The position numbers and the translations under genes were made by a program. Shown piece after piece: positions 58,738 through 64,000 of a DNA stretch of 64,000 nt. Position 1 is the first letter of the stretch; every line of letters starts with the position of its first letter. Below the pieces are notes generated by a model that was not told where the DNA came from, made no database searches, and was given only the letters and a program-made list of their open reading frames with translations. The stretch is taken from positions 124,001 to 188,000 of the forward strand of contig JAFQXD010000042.1 in the NCBI GenBank assembly GCA_017407115.1, given 5' to 3'. Origin of the DNA: Methanobrevibacter sp. (GTDB lineage: Archaea > Methanobacteriota > Methanobacteria > Methanobacteriales > Methanobacteriaceae).

Positions 58738-59694
58738 TTATTTCTTTTCTGCCTCAAGTGCAATCAACGAGTTACCGCAAGTAATACGGTCAGCATCTTC
58801 TTCATGTGACGGAATGAAAACAATAACCTGCCAACCTGCATCGACAAGCGGTTTTTCGAACTTATCGTAAACGTCAAAATCAAATTCAGTAGTGAAGTTA
58901 TTTACTGCTGCAGCTTCTGTTGCATGGATAGGAGTAATCTTAACAATGAAACGGTCCTTATCGAAATACTTGTCCATGAGAGCAGGGTCAAGATTGCACT
59001 TGCCAGTTGCTGCAAAGTTCAGAGTATACTTTCTACCAGCAGGAGGCGGAAGACGCTTTGCTAAATCCGAGATTTCCTGCAAGCTTAACGACTGGTTATT
59101 AAACATGTCGTTTCTATCAGCTTCATCAAGAGTATTGATAGAGAACTGAAGACCAATACCGCCATTCCACTTTGCATCATAACCAAGAGCACACCAGTCT
59201 TGGAGGAATGCTTCAAGCTTCTTGTTGTTATTCGGAAGCATGGTAGAAACGACAGGGTGATATTCCTTGAACCAGTTATTGGAAATATTACCAATATCAC
59301 GAGCGACCTTAATTACGTTTGGATTCCAAGTAGGTTCGCCCATTCTTGCAAAGTGGACATTGAGTCTTTCACCTTGAGTAATCTTGGAGAATGCGATACC
59401 ATTAACAATTTCGGACATCAATTCAAAGTAGGGAACGTTTCCCTTAAAGCCGAACTTAGGACAGTCACAGAACTTACAGGATTCAAGACAACCTTTTTGT
59501 GTAGAAACTGTAACGACAAGCTTATCTGCAACATCGACCGGTTTGTGAACATCCTTTTCGATTCTTTTAGTATAGCCTAAGAAATCTGCCTTAATGTTAT
59601 TTTCTTTACCATAATCGCCTACGTAAAGATACTCCAAATTGAGGTCTGTGTCCGAGACAATCATGCCTGTGTGTGTTTGAGTTATAGTTCTCAT
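58738..59694 (-). CDS. RlmN-like radical-SAM enzyme
   Basis: 318 aa. Iron-sulfur motif GCLESCKFCD (C69, C73, C76), ARMGEPTWN (the RlmN GEP motif), QFSINTLDEADRND and a C-terminal ITCGNSL whose Cys306 sits where RlmN has the Cys of ACGQL that takes part in methyl transfer. The N-terminal domain before the cluster is shorter than in RlmN. RlmN methylates C2 of adenines in 23S rRNA and tRNA; the phage enzyme may act on one of these or on its own tmRNA. A divergent relative of Cfr/RlmN is the safest label. Confidence 0.7.
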   Translation of the reverse strand: MRTITQTHTGMIVSDTDLNLEYLYVGDYGKENNIKADFLGYTKRIEKDVHKPVDVADKLVVTVSTQKGCLESCKFCDCPKFGFKGNVPYFELMSEIVNGIAFSKITQGERLNVHFARMGEPTWNPNVIKVARDIGNISNNWFKEYHPVVSTMLPNNNKKLEAFLQDWCALGYDAKWNGGIGLQFSINTLDEADRNDMFNNQSLSLQEISDLAKRLPPPAGRKYTLNFAATGKCNLDPALMDKYFDKDRFIVKITPIHATEAAAVNNFTTEFDFDVYDKFEKPLVDAGWQVIVFIPSHEEDADRITCGNSLIALEAEKK

Positions 59695-59707
59695 TGGTTA
59701 TTCTCCA

Positions 59708-59779
59708 TTAAAATACTAATGTTAAAAATTTAAAAATTTCTTCCCATGTGAGGGTTACTAATTCTTCGTCTGTAAACAT
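59708..59779 (-). CDS. 23-aa peptide upstream of the RlmN-like gene
   Basis: ATG 59779 behind AAGGAG, stop TAA 59708. Peptide starts MFTDEELVTLTWEE and ends with a hydrophobic stretch. The next ATG follows 13 bases later with its own GGAG. It may be a leader peptide or a small membrane-active protein. Confidence 0.45.
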   Translation of the reverse strand: MFTDEELVTLTWEEIFKFLTLVF

Positions 59780-59795
59780 GGTAAAATCTCCTTCA

Positions 59796-59824
59796 AATAT
59801 AAAAAAATAGACCGCTTTTGTAAG
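59796..59824 (-). promoter_or_regulatory. fused terminator hairpin and sigma70-type promoter
   Basis: Minus strand ACCGCT-tacaaa-AGCGGT stem with T-run; the -35 CTTACA (59819-59824) overlaps stem and loop, 17 bp, TATATT (59796-59801). It drives the 23-aa peptide and the RlmN-like gene. Confidence 0.75.
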
Positions 59825-59858
59825 CGGTCCTTAATTGTTAAACGTGGTAAAAAATTAT

Positions 59859-59936
59859 TTACAATATACTAACAACCACAAACCGCGGTGACGATTTGCT
59901 GTATGATGAATAGTTGTAAGTATTATTAATAAACAT
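59859..59936 (-). CDS. possible 25-aa peptide
   Basis: ATG 59936 with AGAGGAAAC in front, TAA at 59859. Ser/Tyr-rich start (MFINNTYNYSSY) and hydrophobic end. Lies between a secreted-protein gene and a terminator. Supported only by its ribosome-binding site. Confidence 0.3.
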   Translation of the reverse strand: MFINNTYNYSSYSKSSPRFVVVSIL

Positions 59937-59982
59937 TTGTTTCCTCTGTCTTATATATAATTTTTATTTTTACTTTTTCGTA

Positions 59983-60219
59983 TTAGATTTTCTTTTGCTT
60001 GACAGTTAATCCATCTGCTTTAATATCTAAGAGTTTCCTGGAATCATAAAAATAGACTCTGACAAATTTCTTACCAGTAAAGTCATGTTTATATTCCCAT
60101 TTCTTTGCATCTGGAATTATTTGTTCATAACAAAAATTCGGATTACAAATTTCTAATACCAACGGTTTTGCAAAAGCAAAACTGACCAAAAATAACATAA
60201 TAAAAATTAATTTACTCAT
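59983..60219 (-). CDS. small secreted protein
   Basis: 78 aa. Signal peptide MSKLIFIMLFLVSFAFA, then a mature domain with one Cys pair (CNPNFC) and a basic tail. Follows the HAD phosphatase gene by 7 bases. Function unknown. Confidence 0.6.
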   Translation of the reverse strand: MSKLIFIMLFLVSFAFAKPLVLEICNPNFCYEQIIPDAKKWEYKHDFTGKKFVRVYFYDSRKLLDIKADGLTVKQKKI

Positions 60220-60226
60220 ATTATAT

Positions 60227-60706
60227 TTATGCCTTTAGTTTTTCTTCTAGTTTGTGTAATACTTCCTTATACGTCGTAAAAAGGATAGCGTTACTCCCAG
60301 CCCCAACAAAATCAGCACAATTTTCTGGTTTATCGTCGATTAATAAACGATTTGGTTTCGCATGTTCAACCTTATTAAAAGACCTATTGCAAATAATAAC
60401 ATTTTCCTGATTTATTTCAGGGCAGTTACATTCAAGCCAATATCGTTTTCCTCGTTTACCAGAATTAGAGAAAATAGCGGATAGAACACCAAGTTTAAAA
60501 TTATACTTCTTCTGTAATTCAAGAATGCCCAGATAAAGATCATGACCTTCAAGAAGCCAAGGCATATCAATCCAGAATTTAGCACCAATTTTACATACTT
60601 TATCCCAATTCGCTTTTCCCGTAGGTTTTCGGGCGTTGTAAAAATCAATCTGGTAATCCCAGTTGGTTAATACACCGTCCATATCTAAATATACTTCATC
60701 TATCAT
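60227..60706 (-). CDS. HAD-type 5'(3')-deoxyribonucleotidase-like phosphatase
   Basis: 159 aa. HAD motif I DMDGVLTNW (Asp8, Asp10), GVLSAIF region (motif II) and LLIDDKPENC (motif IV), the pattern of 5'-nucleotidases of the NT5C type. Could dephosphorylate deoxynucleotides and help balance pools with NrdD/NrdG. Its start overlaps the upstream radical-SAM stop (ATGA). Confidence 0.65.
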   Translation of the reverse strand: MIDEVYLDMDGVLTNWDYQIDFYNARKPTGKANWDKVCKIGAKFWIDMPWLLEGHDLYLGILELQKKYNFKLGVLSAIFSNSGKRGKRYWLECNCPEINQENVIICNRSFNKVEHAKPNRLLIDDKPENCADFVGAGSNAILFTTYKEVLHKLEEKLKA

Positions 60707-61698
60707 AGAGTAGAAATGTTTAAAAGTTCAGAAATTGTTTCTTGTCCAGTTATTTTATGGAAATTTTCTTTAGGCATATCGACCGAAATACTTACTTCCA
60801 TATTAGGCATATCTATATAAAGGTCAGGAACGATAATATTGCCTACTGTATCTCGTTTCTTAATTCCGTCAATATTATAAACCGAATCTGATGGAACATC
60901 AAACAGATGTAATACTCTTGCAGGATTAATCTGTTTAAAACCAAGAATATCAAAGTTTATAATCTTGCACATGCTATGCAATGCCGGAATTTTCTTCTGT
61001 AACCAGGAAATATTCTTTTCGATTTCTTTCTTATACTTTTCAAAAAGAACCTTTCCTCGACCAGTATTCTTAAATCCTTGAATCAAGACCCTTCTTCCCT
61101 GTAAAGCAGGAAGGTCATGCCTGTTAAGAATACCAGCGATTACATGAATAACGACTCTATCACCAAGTTTGTCTATGAATTTAAAATCTTCCTTACAATG
61201 TGCGTCATGCAATGTAATTCCAAGGCCATAAATGAGTTCTTCATCGATTAATTTCTTAATAAGGTCTTTATTTTCTTTGATATGAATCTGATTAATATTA
61301 AGGTTAACGATGATTTGTCTTGCCTTGAGAATTCCCAGAATAGTTATAAGTTCTGGATGTGCCAAAGGATTTCCACCAGTAATATTAACTTCAAGTCCAG
61401 GATAGAAAGAATTAATCATAGGTAACAACTTTGACAAATCAGCATGCTTTGTTGCACTATTACTTCCTTCAGAACAGAACTGGCAACCTGCATTACAAAA
61501 ATCTGTAATTTTTATAGTTATATTTTCTGGCGCTTCATAAATGAAATTTTCAGAATCTGTCTCAACCCAACGGTTAACACGAGTTCCTTTAGGTCCTGGT
61601 TCGTTTACATAGTAACCAGTCTCTTTGACCTTCGTACCGTCAGTATAAATAGTAGTACGATGATTGCCATTTATATAACTACTTATAATATTACTCAT
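60703..61698 (-). CDS. radical-SAM enzyme of unknown substrate
   Basis: 331 aa. Iron-sulfur motif ITDFCNAGCQFCSEGS (C68, C72, C75), VNITGGNPLAHPE (SAM-binding GGNP), then a barrel; the C-terminal 100 residues have no Cys cluster, so no SPASM domain is seen. First gene of an operon with the HAD phosphatase and a small secreted protein, after its own promoter. Modification of a nucleotide or peptide is possible; substrate unknown. Confidence 0.65.
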   Translation of the reverse strand: MSNIISSYINGNHRTTIYTDGTKVKETGYYVNEPGPKGTRVNRWVETDSENFIYEAPENITIKITDFCNAGCQFCSEGSNSATKHADLSKLLPMINSFYPGLEVNITGGNPLAHPELITILGILKARQIIVNLNINQIHIKENKDLIKKLIDEELIYGLGITLHDAHCKEDFKFIDKLGDRVVIHVIAGILNRHDLPALQGRRVLIQGFKNTGRGKVLFEKYKKEIEKNISWLQKKIPALHSMCKIINFDILGFKQINPARVLHLFDVPSDSVYNIDGIKKRDTVGNIIVPDLYIDMPNMEVSISVDMPKENFHKITGQETISELLNISTL

Positions 61699-61723
61699 AA
61701 AAATACCTTATTATTTCGATTTA

Positions 61724-61752
61724 AATATAGCAAAAATAATTAGTTCTGTAAA
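61724..61752 (-). promoter_or_regulatory. sigma70-type promoter
   Basis: Minus strand TTTACA (61747-61752), 17 bp, TATATT (61724-61729), 26 bases before the radical-SAM ATG. Confidence 0.7.
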
Positions 61753-61753
61753 C

Positions 61754-61761
61754 TATAAATA
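61754..61761 (+). promoter_or_regulatory. T4-type late promoter TATAAATA
   Basis: Exact match, 30 bases before ATG 61792 (which has GAGG). It sits back to back with the minus-strand sigma70-type promoter. Confidence 0.6.
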
Positions 61762-61791
61762 ATATAAAATGATAAAAAATTTGAGGATTTT

Positions 61792-62433
61792 ATGATAGAT
61801 TTTTTAAACGAAGCATTAGATTTGGGTGATGTCGAGAATTATGACGACCGCAATAAGGCTAAAGGAACATCAACATTCCGTAGCTTTATTATGACCGAAA
61901 AGGCTGATGAAGCATATAATAATAGAATTACCAATAGAATTTGCACAGAAATTCGTGATATTATGGGAGATATTTATATAGCAACTCCGACGGGTTCTCG
62001 TTCTGCAAATAAAATTCAGCTTATTCGTAGAGGTAAGGGCGGTGCTTATCAGTTCGAATTGAGAATTAACACTGATGGAACTATTAGTGTTACTGATAAT
62101 AGTCAAGCAAAGGGTTTTATCAAGACGCTTGATGACGGAACCAAGAAATTTATCTTGTTAAATGCTCATGAATTCTATAGAACTAAGAAGACAAATGATG
62201 CTGGAGTTACTGAACTTATCGAATGGTTAACTGATAATTATGATAAGTATGAAGCATCAAACGGTGCAGCAAGAGACAGACGTGATGGAATTACTCAAGC
62301 TGCTCGTACTTCTTCTGCTATGGGAACTAGAAGAACAGGACCAAAACGCGTTACAGATATGATGAGACGTCACGGTATTAGCAGTGTTTCTGACTTTTTA
62401 AGAAACGGCGGCAATATTAGAGACCTTATTTAA
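61792..62433 (+). CDS. hypothetical late protein
   Basis: 213 aa. Starts MIDFLNEALDLG, with FLNE recalling the end of the packaged-protein leader but without its body. Alpha/beta middle, basic C-terminus (RTGPKRVTDMMRRHGISSVSDFLRNGGN). Late promoter and GAGG upstream, terminator downstream. No family recognised. Confidence 0.55.
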   Translation: MIDFLNEALDLGDVENYDDRNKAKGTSTFRSFIMTEKADEAYNNRITNRICTEIRDIMGDIYIATPTGSRSANKIQLIRRGKGGAYQFELRINTDGTISVTDNSQAKGFIKTLDDGTKKFILLNAHEFYRTKKTNDAGVTELIEWLTDNYDKYEASNGAARDRRDGITQAARTSSAMGTRRTGPKRVTDMMRRHGISSVSDFLRNGGNIRDLI

Positions 62434-62452
62434 GATAAAAATACAGATTTGA

Positions 62453-62482
62453 TAAAACCAGTCAGTAACGGCTGGTTTTTTA
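62453..62482 (+). terminator. rho-independent terminator
   Basis: AAACCAGTC (62455-62463) pairs with GGCTGGTTT (62470-62478), followed by a T-run. Confidence 0.8.
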
Positions 62483-62483
62483 T

Positions 62484-62491
62484 TATAAATA
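62484..62491 (+). promoter_or_regulatory. T4-type late promoter TATAAATA
   Basis: Exact match, 28 bases before ATG 62520. Confidence 0.6.
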
Positions 62492-62519
62492 ATATAAAGA
62501 AAATTAATTGAGAGGAATT

Positions 62520-64000
62520 ATGACTTTTAACGAAGCAAAAAAGCTATTAAAATCAAAGAATATGTATTTTATCAAGGAAAATGCTGCATTTGGCTCTCTC
62601 GAAGAGTATAAGGCCAAATTGAGCGACTTGTGGGCAGATAACTATACAACTGATGATCCAGATGAAGCATCTTTTGACGAAATCCTTGCCATGGATGATG
62701 ACGCTGAAGAATTGGTCAAGAGTTATTACGAACGTGAACTTGACCCGACAGAAGCTGTTGAGGAATTACACGATACTTTATCAAGTGTTCCAGAAAATAC
62801 AGAAGATTTCGAAGAAGTTGTCGATGGTGAAGATGAAAATGCTGAGTATATCGATGATGAAGATAATATTGATGCATTAGATGGCGAAGATAACATCTCT
62901 TATGATGAATCTGATTTAGATAACTTCGAAGATGATGAAAATTATGTCGTAGATGATCTCGAACCGGAGGAAGAATTGAATTTTGGTGAAGCAGTTAGAT
63001 ATTTAAAGAAGCATGGCTATGCACTTAATGAAGATGCACAGTTACTTTTGGAAGCATGGTATGACAATATCGGATTAGACGATACTGATAAGTTGTTTAT
63101 CCAGAGAACTATGGAAACTTATGCTTCTGCTAAGTCTAAGCCAAGAACACTTGGTGGTCAACGTATTAAGGGTGGTTACATGACACCTGCAAAACGTGCT
63201 GACTACTATGGCAAGTTCGAACATATTTTGGAATTGATCCAGGATCGCCCGAATGCTACCAGAAATATGAGAACTGTTAGAAAGGAAATGGAACTTCTTC
63301 AGGATGATAACTGGTATCAGTTCATTCATGAAAAGAACCCAGACCTTGACCAAGATACAATCGTTGAAATCTTCGGTCATGCAGCAATTGGTGAAACTGC
63401 TGACTTGACACCAGAAGAAGCAGAACAGCGTCGTGCAGAACGTGCTGAAGCTGAACGTCGTGCAGCAGAAGCAGAACGCGAACGTCGTGAACGTGAAGCT
63501 GCAGCAGAACGTGAACGTCAGCGTCGTGAAAACCCAGAACCAGAAGACATGATTACTCATCGTGAATTCGAAGAAACCCCGGAAACTGTTACTACTCGTC
63601 GTGTCACTCGTCACCGTATGAGAACAGTTAACCGTAACTACACTGACCACTATGCATTCCCAGCTGCAACAATCAAGATTAATATTGATGTTACTGGTGA
63701 CGATGAATCCAAGGCAGAAGTTGATGAAATTATTTCTGCAATCAAGGATAAGTTACGTATTGCTTACGAAGATGATGAAGGTAAGTTTGCAATGTGTAAT
63801 GTTGATGCAGCAGTCGTTGATGTCGAAGAAGATGGTGCTACAAAGCAAGAATATCATGTCGTTATCAAGATGCCTGCAGAAATCAAGGAAGAAATCACAC
63901 AGTTCGTTCAGGTCGAACTTGAAGATACATTCCCGTTCGTTAATTCTGAACATCCAGAAGATTCTGTTTATGAATTCGATAATACTGGAAACCGTGATGA
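62520..64000 (+). CDS. large packaged-protein candidate with two targeting leaders (partial)
   Basis: At least 493 aa, running off the window. Begins MTFNEAKKLLKSKNMYF... ending IKE (18-20), the shared leader. A very acidic linker (about 40-150) follows, then a second leader-like segment LNFGEAVRYLKKHGYALNE (about 153-171) ending in LNE. Next comes a 90-residue domain, an Arg/Glu/Ala-rich coiled coil (about 298-337) and an alpha/beta part. Two cut sites would split off the acidic piece. Start ATG 62520 behind GAGAGG. Confidence 0.6.
   Translation, partial: MTFNEAKKLLKSKNMYFIKENAAFGSLEEYKAKLSDLWADNYTTDDPDEASFDEILAMDDDAEELVKSYYERELDPTEAVEELHDTLSSVPENTEDFEEVVDGEDENAEYIDDEDNIDALDGEDNISYDESDLDNFEDDENYVVDDLEPEEELNFGEAVRYLKKHGYALNEDAQLLLEAWYDNIGLDDTDKLFIQRTMETYASAKSKPRTLGGQRIKGGYMTPAKRADYYGKFEHILELIQDRPNATRNMRTVRKEMELLQDDNWYQFIHEKNPDLDQDTIVEIFGHAAIGETADLTPEEAEQRRAERAEAERRAAEAERERREREAAAERERQRRENPEPEDMITHREFEETPETVTTRRVTRHRMRTVNRNYTDHYAFPAATIKINIDVTGDDESKAEVDEIISAIKDKLRIAYEDDEGKFAMCNVDAAVVDVEEDGATKQEYHVVIKMPAEIKEEITQFVQVELEDTFPFVNSEHPEDSVYEFDNTGNRD

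Noticed and set aside
42538-61752. Bacteroidota-type promoters (TAnnTTTG)
   Set aside because: Several -10 boxes read TATATTTG, but the constant 17-bp spacing to TTTACA or TTGACA and clear Shine-Dalgarno sites fit ordinary sigma70 control.

Overview
The window looks like part of the genome of a large tailed phage of the T4-like superfamily, infecting an anaerobic Gram-negative host. Evidence for T4-type biology: TATAAATA boxes in front of virion genes (the T4 late-promoter sequence); a family of proteins with a shared N-terminal leader that ends in (L/I)xE, the cleavage signal of T4 prohead protease; two small proteins resembling the C-terminal part of the T4 capsid protein gp23; a class III ribonucleotide reductase (NrdD/NrdG); an RNA ligase; tail-fibre and baseplate-like genes. 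Oxygen-sensitive NrdD/NrdG and two further radical-SAM enzymes point to an anaerobic host. An outer-membrane barrel, lipoproteins and signal peptides point to a Gram-negative one. Shine-Dalgarno sites and TTTACA/TTGACA-N17-TATATT promoters argue against a typical Bacteroidota host; Fibrobacter-like rumen or gut bacteria would fit, but this is inference. The DNA is AT-rich and no tRNA genes were seen.

Layout: 1-5.8 kb holds a homing endonuclease, three related fibre-like proteins and a glycosyltransferase. 5.8-11.1 kb holds a packaged-protein candidate, a flotillin-like membrane protein, a primase-like protein and a RecB-like nuclease. 11.2-15 kb holds baseplate-like proteins. 15-24.3 kb holds a giant secreted cadherin-repeat protein whose 3' end has been displaced by a 4.5 kb homing element carrying its own version of that 3' end, three envelope-protein genes and a broken endonuclease gene. 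24.4-31.5 kb holds small envelope proteins, an HNH nuclease, nrdD, a SemiSWEET-like transporter, two gp23-like small proteins, another homing endonuclease and nrdG. 31.5-33.3 kb (minus strand) holds four leader-bearing proteins. 33.4-41 kb holds large fibre genes with putative chaperones. 41-61.7 kb (minus strand) is an early/host-takeover region: Hsp20, Nudix, RNA ligase, a tmRNA gene, a GIY-YIG endonuclease, NadE, a PARG-type glycohydrolase, a PspA-like protein, a nine-gene operon of small, mostly membrane proteins, PncB, PncA, an RlmN-like enzyme, a HAD phosphatase and a radical-SAM enzyme. 61.8-64 kb returns to plus-strand late genes.

The most notable signal is a structured RNA found three times around the related PD-(D/E)XK homing endonuclease genes. 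It has two adjacent hairpins (H1, H2), an internal late-promoter box, a third hairpin (H3) and then the Shine-Dalgarno site. The H1 loop is complementary to the endonuclease ribosome-binding site and the H2 loop is complementary to the H3 loop; every paired segment differs between copies yet stays complementary. It reads as a switch that silences the endonuclease on read-through mRNA and releases it on late transcripts that start after H1/H2. A second design, two hairpins with a 10-bp loop-loop complement, precedes the GIY-YIG endonuclease.

Other themes are an NAD/ADP-ribose gene set (PncA, PncB, NadE, PARG, Nudix), compact terminator-promoter hairpins in which the -35 box lies in the loop or stem, and membrane remodelling candidates.
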